From Patescibacteria group bacterium (GTDB lineage Bacteria; Patescibacteriota; Minisyncoccia; Minisyncoccales; JASEJS01): a stretch of 24,715 bases of DNA. The notes below the pieces were generated by a model that did not search any database, had not been told where the DNA came from, and worked only from the letters and a program-made list of their open reading frames with translations. Positions 1-6,742 of this stretch are shown here, piece by piece. The DNA is taken from the NCBI GenBank assembly GCA_030016765.1, contig JASEJS010000004.1, positions 1-24,715 of the forward strand, read 5' to 3'. A program made the translations under genes and the position numbers. Numbering within the stretch: the stretch's first letter is position 1; every line of letters begins with the position of its first letter.

Positions 1-188
1 AAATTGAAGAAAAAATTTCAGAATTGAAAAAAGTGAAAGATAGTGATAATATAGAGGAAATTAAAAGTAAAACTTCAGAATTATCTCAGGCTATTCAAAA
101 AGTGGGAGCCGAAATGTATAAAGCAGCTCAGGAAAAGAAGCCTGAAGAAGGACCAAGGCCTGAAGAAGGAGAATACAAGGAGAAATAA
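1..188 (+). CDS. dnaK: Chaperone DnaK, C-terminal end (partial)
   Basis: The window opens inside a gene read from base 3 and ending in TAA at 186-188. The last 61 residues include IEEIKSKTSELSQAIQKVG and MYKAAQEKK, which match the C-terminal helical lid of Hsp70/DnaK, followed by a charged Glu/Lys/Pro tail (PEEGPRPEEGEYKEK) typical of the disordered DnaK end. DnaK is the cytoplasmic ATP-dependent chaperone that works with DnaJ and GrpE. dnaJ follows on the same strand after about 110 bp of repeat-rich spacer, the classic dnaK-dnaJ order, which supports the call. The ATPase and substrate-binding domains lie outside the window. Confidence 0.88.
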   Translation, partial: IEEKISELKKVKDSDNIEEIKSKTSELSQAIQKVGAEMYKAAQEKKPEEGPRPEEGEYKEK

Positions 189-289
189 TTCAAAAATCAA
201 AAATCAAAATGCAAAATTACAATTCAAAATTCAAAATTTTACATTTTACATTGTCATTTTGATTTTTGCATTTTGCATTTTGAATTTGA
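189..289. repeat. AT-rich inverted repeat between dnaK and dnaJ
   Basis: Nearly the whole dnaK-dnaJ gap is an imperfect inverted repeat. The left arm (189-240) is built from units such as CAAAAATCAAAATGC and AATTCAAAATTC. The right arm (241-289) carries their complements, including ATTTTGATTTTTGCATTTTG. The left arm is closely similar to the complement of 19901-19954, between mraY and murL, so this is a dispersed repeat of about 50 bp present here as a head-to-head pair. It probably forms a cruciform or RNA hairpin. No gene is visible in it. Confidence 0.75.
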
Positions 290-301
290 GTGAAGCGAAT
301 T

Positions 302-1372
302 ATGAAGGATTACTATCAAATTTTAGGTGTATCCAAAGATGCCTCTTCCGAAGAAATAAAGAAGGCCTATTATAAGTTGGCTCACAAATATCATCCAGAT
401 CGAGGAGGAGATGAGAAGAAATTCAAGGAAATAAATGAAGCCTATCAGGTTTTGTCAGATAAAGAAAAGAGGGCCCAATATGATAAATTTGGCCGAGTTT
501 TTGAAGGAGCAGAACCAGGATTTGATTTCAGCTGGGCTTGGGGTAGACCTGGAGAGGAATTTGATTTTGATTTTGGAGATTTAGGAGAAATGGTTGAAGA
601 AATCTTTGGTTTTGGTGCTCCTCGCAGAAAAAGAGATTTAAAGAAAGGAAAAGATATTGAGATTGATTTGGAAATTCCTTTGGAAGACACTTTGAAAGGA
701 AAAGAAAAAGAAATAACTTTAGCTAAATATGTTCTTTGTTCTCGTTGTCAGGGAACTGGGGCTGAGCCAGGGACTCCAATCAATGAGTGTTTTTCTTGTC
801 GGGGAACAGGTGAGGTTCAGCAAATCAAAAAGACCTTTTTTGGTTCATTTACTAGATATACTACTTGTCCTGAATGTGGAGGAGAAGGATATCGCCCTGA
901 AAAACCTTGTAATGTCTGCAAAGGGGAAGGAAGGGTAAGAGGTGAAGAACGCATTAAAATTTTCATTCCGGCTGGAGTTGATACCAATCAGGTAATAAAA
1001 ATTGATGGCAAAGGAGAAGCTGGTAGAAAAGGAGGAAGATCAGGAGATTTATATGTAAGAATTTTTGTAAAGCCACATTCAATTTTCAAAAGAAAAGGAG
1101 ATGATTTATATATTTTGGCACCAATTTCCTTTTCTCGGGCTGCTTTGGGAGATGAAATTGAGATTCCCACTTTAGAAGGTAAAAAAATTTTATTAAAAGT
1201 TCCAGCAGGTACTCAATCAGGAAAAATTTTGAGAATTTCTGGAAAGGGAATTCCTCACTTTTCAGGTTATGGAAGGGGCAACCTTTATGTAGAATTAATT
1301 ATTAAAACTCCCAAAAAATTAACCAAAAAACAAAAAGAACTCTTAGAAAAATTAAAATTAGAAGGAATATAA
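302..1372 (+). CDS. dnaJ: Chaperone protein DnaJ (Hsp40)
   Basis: Co-chaperone that delivers unfolded proteins to DnaK and stimulates its ATPase. Domains in order: J-domain at residues 1-65 with HPD at 31-33; a Gly/Phe/Asp-rich linker (FDFSWAWGRPGEEFDFDFGD); a zinc-finger region with four CxxCxGxG repeats (Cys 146/149, 163/166, 189/192, 203/206); and a C-terminal substrate-binding and dimerisation domain. About 356 residues is a normal, complete type I DnaJ. I chose ATG 302, giving MKDYYQILGV, the family's usual start. A GTG at 290 in frame would add MKRI, but it lies at the edge of the upstream repeat. No strong Shine-Dalgarno is visible for either. It follows dnaK and precedes tRNA-Lys. Confidence 0.95.
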   Translation: MKDYYQILGVSKDASSEEIKKAYYKLAHKYHPDRGGDEKKFKEINEAYQVLSDKEKRAQYDKFGRVFEGAEPGFDFSWAWGRPGEEFDFDFGDLGEMVEEIFGFGAPRRKRDLKKGKDIEIDLEIPLEDTLKGKEKEITLAKYVLCSRCQGTGAEPGTPINECFSCRGTGEVQQIKKTFFGSFTRYTTCPECGGEGYRPEKPCNVCKGEGRVRGEERIKIFIPAGVDTNQVIKIDGKGEAGRKGGRSGDLYVRIFVKPHSIFKRKGDDLYILAPISFSRAALGDEIEIPTLEGKKILLKVPAGTQSGKILRISGKGIPHFSGYGRGNLYVELIIKTPKKLTKKQKELLEKLKLEGI

Positions 1373-1400
1373 TACAATCTCAACGACCATTGAAATTGTA
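1373..1400. repeat. 28-bp palindromic element, copy 1 (intergenic)
   Basis: Directly abutting the dnaJ stop codon is a 28-bp imperfect palindrome, left half TACAATCTCAACGA and right half CCATTGAAATTGTA. It has the same length as, and 23 of 28 bases in common with, the perfect palindrome at 4162-4189 inside dinB. This suggests two copies of one small palindromic element, one intergenic and one within a gene. Confidence 0.6.
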
Positions 1401-1409
1401 TTATAGCTT

Positions 1410-1430
1410 AATTGGCATATTTTGCCAATT
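1410..1430 (+). terminator. Possible dnaJ terminator hairpin
   Basis: Stem AATTGGCA / TGCCAATT (8 bp, perfect) with a five-base loop, followed by GATTTTGTT. It sits between dnaJ and tRNA-Lys. The stem is AT-rich and the T-tract weak, so intrinsic termination is plausible but not certain. Confidence 0.45.
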
Positions 1431-1465
1431 GATTTTGTTAAAAAAATTAATTTTATTTAAAAAAG

Positions 1466-1479
1466 TGATAAAATATAAT
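1466..1479 (+). promoter_or_regulatory. Probable -10 region of the tRNA-Lys promoter
   Basis: TGATAAAAT (extended -10 form, 1466-1474) overlaps a perfect TATAAT at 1474-1479, placing transcription start 5-10 bp upstream of the tRNA. No good -35 hexamer is present at the right distance, so the extended -10 may compensate. Confidence 0.5.
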
Positions 1480-1489
1480 AATGGATAAG

Positions 1490-1562
1490 GCCCCCATAAC
1501 TCAATTGGTAGAGTAACGGCCTTTTAAGCCGGAAGTTGAAGGTTCGACTCCTTCTGGGGGTA
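1490..1562 (+). tRNA. tRNA-Lys (anticodon TTT)
   Basis: A 73-nt cloverleaf can be folded by eye. The acceptor is GCCCCCA / TGGGGGT (first pair G-U) and the D-arm is ACTC / GAGT. The anticodon arm has loop CTTTTAA (1521-1527), giving anticodon TTT. The variable loop is AAGTT and the T-arm is GAAGG-TTCGACT-CCTTC. The discriminator base is A at 1562. CCA is not encoded, so it must be added by a nucleotidyltransferase. A strong terminator follows at 1659, and the gene appears to be a single-gene transcript. Confidence 0.95.
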
Positions 1563-1658
1563 CTTATATTTACCGAATCTCATTCAAAAATTAAAAAATC
1601 TAAGAAATTGAAATTTAGGAGATAAAGTAAAGTTCTTACTTACATTTTAAAAGCTACT

Positions 1659-1685
1659 TTAGGGGAAATATTTCCCCTAATTTTG
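1659..1685 (+). terminator. Rho-independent terminator after tRNA-Lys
   Basis: Stem TTAGGGGAAA / TTTCCCCTAA (10 bp, perfect) with a two-base centre, followed by TTTTGTTG. It separates the tRNA transcript from the next gene. A TTG start at 1683 for the next gene would fall in its T-tract, which argues for the ATG at 1734 instead. Confidence 0.75.
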
Positions 1686-1733
1686 TTGAAAAAAATTATT
1701 TCAAATTTATCAGGAAAATGTTACTATTTAAAT

Positions 1734-2492
1734 ATGGTTTCGAAAAAAATAAAAATTTTAATATCTTTATTTATTATTGGAGTTTTTAGCTTTTTTATTT
1801 ATTCTACGATAACCAAATATAAAATTAATGAAAAAGAAGAAAAAATCAAAAAAGATATTTCAGAAATAAATGTAAATGAGTTGCCAAAATACATTTATGG
1901 CATTAAGAAAATGATTTTAATATCAGGCGGTACTTTTTTAATGGGAGATGATAGGAGTAAATTTTCTGATGAACATCCAGCCCACTTTGTTAGAGTGGAT
2001 TCTTTTTATATGGACGAAACTCCAGTAACCTATGAAGATTTTAAAGAATATGTTGAAGCAGGTGGAGAAAAATCAAAATATTGGGAATACGAAACTTATA
2101 ATCATCCAGAAAATCCCGTGACTGGCATAAATTGGTATCAGGCAGTGGATTATTGCAATTGGAGAAGTAAAATTGAAGAACTTCCCCCAGAAATAGGCTA
2201 TAGATTGCCAACTGAAGCTGAATTTGAGTATGCAGCTCGAGGTGGTTTAGAAGGAAAAAATTTTCCTTGGGGTGATGAATTTAATCCTTTGATGGCAAAT
2301 TTTGATGAGGAAAAAGGAGTAATGAAAGGTAATTGGTGGAGATTAGCAAAAGTAAAAGATACTCCGTCAAATAACTACGGACTTTATGGAATGAGTGGAA
2401 ATATTTGGCAATGGACTAACGATTGGTATGATCCAGATTACTATAAAAAAAGCCAAAAAATAATCCAAAAGGTCCAAAAACTGGAAAAGTAA
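1734..2492 (+). CDS. Membrane-anchored FGE/sulfatase-modifying-fold protein, 5' part of a frameshifted gene
   Basis: From ATG 1734 the protein begins MVSKKIKIL and has one N-terminal membrane helix (ILISLFIIGVFSFFIYS). A formylglycine-generating-enzyme-type (FGE-sulfatase, SUMF1-like) domain follows: MILISGGTFLMGDD, DETPVTYEDF, GYRLPTEAEFEYAARGG, FPWGDEF, NNYGLYGMSGNIWQWTNDWY. The frame stops at 2490-2492 just before the end of the domain. The missing end (VLRGGSW ... LRVAKRS ... GFRCVSP) is encoded immediately downstream in another frame, so a base has been lost near 2453. Both Cys residues that bind copper in true FGE are absent from that end (GGSWGSISPDYLR), so I infer a structural or ligand-binding role, not formylglycine synthesis. 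A TTG at 1683 could extend the start, but it lies in the preceding terminator. Confidence 0.75.
   Translation: MVSKKIKILISLFIIGVFSFFIYSTITKYKINEKEEKIKKDISEINVNELPKYIYGIKKMILISGGTFLMGDDRSKFSDEHPAHFVRVDSFYMDETPVTYEDFKEYVEAGGEKSKYWEYETYNHPENPVTGINWYQAVDYCNWRSKIEELPPEIGYRLPTEAEFEYAARGGLEGKNFPWGDEFNPLMANFDEEKGVMKGNWWRLAKVKDTPSNNYGLYGMSGNIWQWTNDWYDPDYYKKSQKIIQKVQKLEK
2447..2492 (+). other. Frameshift joining the FGE-like and amidase parts
   Basis: Upstream, the reading frame gives YYKKSQKIIQKVQKLEK and a stop at 2490. The second frame is open from 2447 to 3757 without interruption and reads PKNNPKGPKTGKVKVLRGGSW (in two parts: PKNNPKGPKTGK then VKVLRGGSW). If one C were added to AGCC at 2451-2454 the sequence would read KKSPKNNPKGP, the usual FGE-domain wording at this point. 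So either the sequence has lost one base or the gene has. A seven-A run lies at 2445-2451. Confidence 0.75.
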
Positions 2493-2824
2493 AAGTTTTA
2501 CGAGGAGGCTCATGGGGGAGTATTAGCCCTGACTATCTTAGGGTAGCTAAAAGAAGTTATACAACTCCGAGCAATTATAATTATGATATTGGTTTCAGAT
2601 GTGTAAGCCCAGCGAAAGGAAAGATTTCAGAGTATCCAAAAATTGATGAAAAAGTAAAATATCAATTTTATCGATACCAAAGCGTTTCCGAAAATAAACC
2701 TCTTAAAGATATCTATAGCCAAGAATTTATAAATCGCCTTTTTCAATATATAGCGGATAATTACCCAAATTCAATCTATTTTCAAACTAAAATCGATGAA
2801 CAAGAGAATATAACTCCAGAGCAA

Positions 2825-3757
2825 ATGGCTCAACTTATTGTTGATGTCTCAAAGGAATATAATATTAATCCTTTGTTTCTTACTGGCGTTATGGTAGCCG
2901 AAAGTGGATTTGGAACAGTTTCATTTTCGAGATGGTACAACAATCCAATGGCATATCATTGGCAAAATGCTTTGATGAAAAATGGTTTACCTACTTATGA
3001 ACCAAATCCTTCTCGTAATAGAAAGTACAAAAATTTAAAAATTGGTTTTCAAGAGTTTGCAAAAGGTATTAGGAGAAATATTTATCTAAAAGCAGCTCGA
3101 AAAGATTTAGATGCTTTTCATTTATTATATGTTGGTTATCGAGCTAATGAATGGATGGGTACTATTTCCAAAGTTTATAATGATGTTTTAGGAATTAAAA
3201 TAGGATCTCATTTGCCAGTTAATAACATAGGTGAATATATTTATACTGATTGGGATAAACTTACAAAGCAGTCTAATGATTTAAAGATAATTGATAAATT
3301 TATTAGTTGGGGCCATCATACTCCAAAAAAGCCTCGGACAATTGACACTATCATTATTCATTCTGCTTATAATGCTTTAGGTGATGACATTTATAGTGTT
3401 GAAGGCGTGCTTTACGAATTTAAACTTTATAATGCTGGACCACATTACCTTATTGCAAGAGATGGAACAATATATCGCTTGGTGCCAGAAGGAGATATTG
3501 GATTTCATGCAGGCACTAGCAAAATGCCGGATGGCAGAACCAACGTGAACAATTTTTCAATTGGTATTGAACTTCTTTATCATAAAAATGAAAGCCCAAA
3601 TGAAATTCAATATCAGAAGTTAGTTAAATTAGTAAAGAAGTTAAAATCGAAATACAAAATAGATTACATATTAGGACATAAAGATATTGCCCCTTCTCGT
3701 AAAACAGATCCTTGGAATTTTGACTGGCAAAAATTTAATGAAATGCTAAATTATTAA
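2825..3757 (+). CDS. Peptidoglycan hydrolase: glucosaminidase-like plus amidase_2 domain (3' part of the frameshifted gene)
   Basis: Base 2825 is only the first ATG. The frame is open back to 2447 and continues the FGE-like domain, so the intact gene would run from 1734 to 3757 (about 674 residues). Residues 1-125 resemble the lysozyme-fold glucosaminidase/transglycosylase family: PLFLTGVMVAESGFG with candidate catalytic Glu26, then NNPMAY and a helical region. Residues 160-310 are an N-acetylmuramoyl-L-alanine amidase (Amidase_2/PGRP fold): TIIIHSAYN with zinc-ligand His179, PHYLIARDGTIYRL, FHAG, IGIEL, and LGHKDIAPSRKTDP with His285 and Asp295 near the zinc site. With the N-terminal membrane helix, this would be a cell-surface wall hydrolase. 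If translated alone from 2825 it would lack a signal sequence. Confidence 0.8.
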   Translation: MAQLIVDVSKEYNINPLFLTGVMVAESGFGTVSFSRWYNNPMAYHWQNALMKNGLPTYEPNPSRNRKYKNLKIGFQEFAKGIRRNIYLKAARKDLDAFHLLYVGYRANEWMGTISKVYNDVLGIKIGSHLPVNNIGEYIYTDWDKLTKQSNDLKIIDKFISWGHHTPKKPRTIDTIIIHSAYNALGDDIYSVEGVLYEFKLYNAGPHYLIARDGTIYRLVPEGDIGFHAGTSKMPDGRTNVNNFSIGIELLYHKNESPNEIQYQKLVKLVKKLKSKYKIDYILGHKDIAPSRKTDPWNFDWQKFNEMLNY

Positions 3758-3819
3758 ACAGACTATTTTTATCTCTTTCTCAAATTTCTCTTCTTTGTGT
3801 GATTTGTGTATGAAATAAT

Positions 3820-4884
3820 ATGAACCGAATAATCTTACATATCGACATGGATTACTTTTTTGCTCAGGTTGAGGAGAGGGAAAATCCTCAGTTTAGGGGA
3901 AAACCAGTAGTAGTGGGAGCTGATCCCAAAGGAGGCAAGGGCAGGGGAGTGGTTTCTACCGCAAATTATGAAGCCAGAAAATATGGGATTCATTCGGCTT
4001 TGCCAATTTCCAAAGCCTATCAACTTTGCCCAAAAGCTATATTCTTGCCAGTAAATATGGAACTTTATCAAAAGGCTTCCGAAAATATCATGGAAATTAT
4101 TAAAAAATATTCTAAGATATTTGAGCAGGTTTCCTTAGATGAAGCCTATCTCGACTTATCATACAATTTCTACGGCCGTAGAAATTGTACTATGAGAATA
4201 TCTTGGGAAAAAGCAGAGAATTTAGCTCAAAAATTGAAAAAGGAAATTTTTGAGAAAGAAAAATTGACTTCAACTATTGGCATAGGGCCAAATAAATTAA
4301 TTGCCAAAATGGCAGCTGAAAAAGCCAAACCAAATGGATTATTAATTATTAAGCCAAATCAAGTGAGAAAATTTCTTGAGCCATTAGACATTGAAGATTT
4401 ACCAGGGATTGGGCCAAAAACGGCTGAAAAATTAAGGGCTATTAAAATAAATAAGATTAAAGAACTTAAAACATTGTCAGAATCAAAGCTTAAAAGTCTT
4501 TTTGGGATAACAGGAGAAACTATTTATCAAAAAGCTAGAGGTATTGATGAAGAACCAGTAAGTCCAGAGAAGGTTATAAAATCAATTGGCAAAGAACACA
4601 CTTTTGAAAAAGATACCCGCGACCCAGAAATTATTTTTAATACTTTTGAAAAAATTATTGAAGATGTTCATCAAGAGTTAATTGAAAACAAATTTTCCTT
4701 TAAAACTATTACAGTCATTTGTCGCTTCCGAGGTTTTGAAACCCATACTAAATCAAAGACATTAAAAGAGCCAACTAATGATTTAAAAATTCTAAAAAAA
4801 GAGGCCAAAAATCTCCTTTTGAAATTTCTCATTGAAAACCTAAAATTAATTCGCCTAATTGGATTAAGAGTAAAAATTTGTTAA
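3820..4884 (+). CDS. dinB: DNA polymerase IV (Y-family translesion polymerase)
   Basis: Error-prone polymerase that copies past damaged bases. Metal-binding acidic residues are present: Asp9 (HIDMDYFFAQVE) and Asp107/Glu108 (SLDEAYLD). Other Y-family marks are GKPVVVGADP, VVSTANYEARKYGI, STIGIGPNKLIAKMAAEKAKP, the thumb helix-hairpin-helix DLPGIGPKTAEKL, and a little-finger domain with FETHTKSKTL. The length of 354 residues is normal. Residues 115-123 (YNFYGRRNC), just after the catalytic SLDEAYLDLS, are encoded by a perfect 28-bp palindrome. They lengthen the loop between the catalytic strand and the next helix by about nine residues compared with E. coli Pol IV, and the frame stays open. 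No LexA-type operator was recognised. The gene stands alone, 62 bp after the amidase. Confidence 0.93.
   Translation: MNRIILHIDMDYFFAQVEERENPQFRGKPVVVGADPKGGKGRGVVSTANYEARKYGIHSALPISKAYQLCPKAIFLPVNMELYQKASENIMEIIKKYSKIFEQVSLDEAYLDLSYNFYGRRNCTMRISWEKAENLAQKLKKEIFEKEKLTSTIGIGPNKLIAKMAAEKAKPNGLLIIKPNQVRKFLEPLDIEDLPGIGPKTAEKLRAIKINKIKELKTLSESKLKSLFGITGETIYQKARGIDEEPVSPEKVIKSIGKEHTFEKDTRDPEIIFNTFEKIIEDVHQELIENKFSFKTITVICRFRGFETHTKSKTLKEPTNDLKILKKEAKNLLLKFLIENLKLIRLIGLRVKIC
4162..4189. repeat. 28-bp perfect palindrome in frame inside dinB (copy 2)
   Basis: Left half TACAATTTCTACGG, right half CCGTAGAAATTGTA: every base pairs. It encodes residues 115-123 of Pol IV and matches the element at 1373-1400 at 23 of 28 positions. 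It looks like an in-frame insertion of a small palindromic repeat in a tolerant surface loop. Confidence 0.75.
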
Positions 4885-4932
4885 ACTACTTAAAACTAAG
4901 AAGCCTTGCTTAGAAATTTCTAACAGGGTAAA

Positions 4933-6108
4933 ATGTTTAATATGAAACTTAGAAAAGCTCTCACCATATTTTTTTTACTGATTTTTATTTTGACTGATTT
5001 TGGATTAGGCTTTTATCTTGGGAAAACTCAATGCAAAATTTGTCCACCAGAAGAAATTGATTTTTCTCTTTTCTGGGAAGCTTATCATAAACTTCAAGAA
5101 AAATTCGTTAGCCCAGAGAAACTCGATGTTCAAAAGATGATTTATGGAGCAATTTCTGGGATGGTAAAATCTTTGAATGATCCTTATACTATCTTCTTAA
5201 ATCCAGAAGAGACTAAAGAATTTTTAAAGAGCATTAAGGGCGAAGTATTTGAAGGAGTGGGAATGGAAATCGGGATAAGGAAAGGCCAACTTCAAGTCAT
5301 TGCCCCTTTGGAAGGTACCCCAGCTCAAAAAGCAGGTTTAAGAACAGGTGATAAAATTATAAAAATTAATGATACCCTAACTGCTGAAATAACCATTGAA
5401 GAGGCAGTAAGTCTAATCCGGGGGCCAAAGGGAACCGAAGTCACTCTAACTATCTTGAGAGAGGGATGGCAAGAACCAAAAGAGTTTAAGATCAAAAGAG
5501 CAATGATAAAAGTTCCTACCTTAAAGAAGGAATTAAAAGATGAGAATATTGTTTATTTAAAACTCTATCAATTTTCTGAGGAGTTAAGTTCTGACTTTGG
5601 AAAAGCCGCAATTGAAATTTTAGACAGTCCTGCCCAAAAAATCGTTTTAGATTTGCGCAATAATCCCGGAGGTCTGCTAGAAGAAGCTGAAGCGATCTCA
5701 GGCTGGTTTTTGGAAAGGGGACAAACGGTGGTTATTGTAGAAGGAAAAAAAAGAGAGGAACATAAAGCTGAGGGAAATGAAAGATTTGTAGACTATCCCA
5801 TAGTGGTTTTAATTAATCAAGGAACTGCTTCTGGAGCTGAAATTTTAGCTGCAGCTCTAAGAGATAACCGGGGAGCTATAATAATTGGAGAAACTTCTTT
5901 TGGTAAAGGTTTAGTTCAAGAACCAGAGAGACTAAGAGATGGTTCAATTTTAAAAATTACAACCGCAAAGTGGTTGACTCCAAAAGGCCAATCGATTACT
6001 GGAGTTGGCATAGAGCCAGATATACTGGTAGAAATGACCGAGAAAGATTATGAAGAAGGTAGAGATCCCCAATTGGAGAAAGCTATTGAAGTAATAAAAG
6101 AATTATGA
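4933..6108 (+). CDS. ctpA: C-terminal processing protease (CtpA/S41 family)
   Basis: Serine protease with a Ser-Lys dyad that trims exported or membrane proteins from the C-terminus. Seen in order: N-terminal membrane helix (ALTIFFLLIFILTDFGLGFYL), which would hold it on the outer face of the membrane; the N-terminal S41 region (LNDPYTIFLNPEE); a PDZ domain at about residues 105-175 (GVGMEIGI, APLEGTPAQKAGLRTGDKI); and the catalytic core VLDLRNNPGG, NQGTASGAEILAAALRDNR with Ser300, and TSFGKGLVQE with Lys325. At 391 residues it is complete. AGGG at 4925-4928 is a weak ribosome site for ATG 4933. ATG 4942 is an alternative three codons later. The gene ends in TGA, which argues against a code that reads TGA as glycine. 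Confidence 0.92.
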   Translation: MFNMKLRKALTIFFLLIFILTDFGLGFYLGKTQCKICPPEEIDFSLFWEAYHKLQEKFVSPEKLDVQKMIYGAISGMVKSLNDPYTIFLNPEETKEFLKSIKGEVFEGVGMEIGIRKGQLQVIAPLEGTPAQKAGLRTGDKIIKINDTLTAEITIEEAVSLIRGPKGTEVTLTILREGWQEPKEFKIKRAMIKVPTLKKELKDENIVYLKLYQFSEELSSDFGKAAIEILDSPAQKIVLDLRNNPGGLLEEAEAISGWFLERGQTVVIVEGKKREEHKAEGNERFVDYPIVVLINQGTASGAEILAAALRDNRGAIIIGETSFGKGLVQEPERLRDGSILKITTAKWLTPKGQSITGVGIEPDILVEMTEKDYEEGRDPQLEKAIEVIKEL

Positions 6109-6187
6109 GAAAATATGAAAATAGAAATTCGAAATTGGTTATTAACTATTTTCCATTTTCCAATTTCCATACTATTTTCTAATTTCA
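6109..6187. repeat. AT-rich imperfect inverted repeat between ctpA and rplI
   Basis: The left part (GAAAATATGAAAATAGAAA) is roughly repeated in inverse orientation on the right (TTTCCAATTTCCATACTATT). It fills the whole gap between two co-oriented genes, as the repeats at 189-289 and 6647-6729 do. Pairing is looser here than in those, and no gene is visible. Confidence 0.45.
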
Positions 6188-6194
6188 GTTAAGT

Positions 6195-6641
6195 ATGCGA
6201 ATTATACTTCTCCAAGATATTGATAAGCTCGGGAAAAAATATGACATTAAGGAGGTGGCTGATGGCTATGCCAGGAATTTTTTGATTCCCAAGGGATTAG
6301 CAAGGCCAGCTACTGAAGAAGCTTTAGCTTGGCTGGAAGCTAAAAAAGAAGTAGAAGCTAAAAAGGCAGAAGAAGAATTGAAGAAAATTCAAGAAATAGC
6401 TTCTAATATTGATGGTCAGGAAATTATCATTCCAGTTAAAGTTGGAAAAGATCAGCAGCTTTTCGAATCAATTACTCCTCAAAAAATTTCTGATAAATTA
6501 AAAGAACTTGGTTTTGAAATTAAAAAAACTCAAATCGATCTACAACAGCCGATTAAAGAGCTGGGAGAATTTCCAGTCAAAATTAAGTTTGAACACAATT
6601 TAGAGGTAGAGGTAAGAGTAATAATAATTGAAGAGAAATAA
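6195..6641 (+). CDS. rplI: 50S ribosomal protein L9
   Basis: Large-subunit protein that binds 23S rRNA near the base of the L1 stalk. The N-terminal domain carries the family signature MRIILLQDIDKLGKKYDIKEVADGYARNFLIPKGLA, quoted here in pieces: ILLQDIDKLGKK, VADGYARNFLIPKG. A long Glu/Lys/Ala central helix (residues 45-75) joins it to the C-terminal domain (FESITPQKISDKL, VKIKFEHNLEVEVRVIIIE). Its 148 residues match the family. Some CPR lineages lack L9, so its presence may help place the organism. No rpsF, rpsR or dnaB neighbour is visible; it sits between ctpA and pyrG. Confidence 0.94.
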   Translation: MRIILLQDIDKLGKKYDIKEVADGYARNFLIPKGLARPATEEALAWLEAKKEVEAKKAEEELKKIQEIASNIDGQEIIIPVKVGKDQQLFESITPQKISDKLKELGFEIKKTQIDLQQPIKELGEFPVKIKFEHNLEVEVRVIIIEEK

Positions 6642-6646
6642 CCCTA

Positions 6647-6729
6647 CGAATTACGAATTAAACCGAATTACGAATTAAAAATTGGGAACTCAGAAACGTT
6701 ATTCGTAATTCGAAACTATTCGTAATTCG
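6647..6729. repeat. Composite inverted repeat between rplI and pyrG
   Basis: Two direct copies of CGAATTACGAATTA (6647-6660, 6664-6677) are followed after 23 bases by two copies of the complement ATTCGTAATTCG (6701-6712, 6718-6729). The array can form a long two-part hairpin and occupies almost the entire 95-bp gap. Termination or attenuation between rplI and pyrG is possible, but there is no T-tract. Confidence 0.75.
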
Positions 6730-6742
6730 CAAGAAAGTGCCT

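Noticed and set aside
189..300. CRISPR array or tandem repeat locus
   Set aside because: The units are short and uneven, without constant repeats and unique spacers, and no cas genes are present.
2445..2460. Programmed -1 frameshifting on the A-run in the FGE-amidase gene
   Set aside because: The seven-A run is not in the frame needed for the A AAA AAG slippery heptamer, and adding a single C gives a better family match than slippage at the As. Transcript slippage is not excluded.
4933..6108. Recoded genome (TGA as glycine, as in Gracilibacteria or SR1)
   Set aside because: TGA terminates the protease, the small membrane gene and murL at sensible family ends, and no in-frame TGA occurs inside conserved domains.
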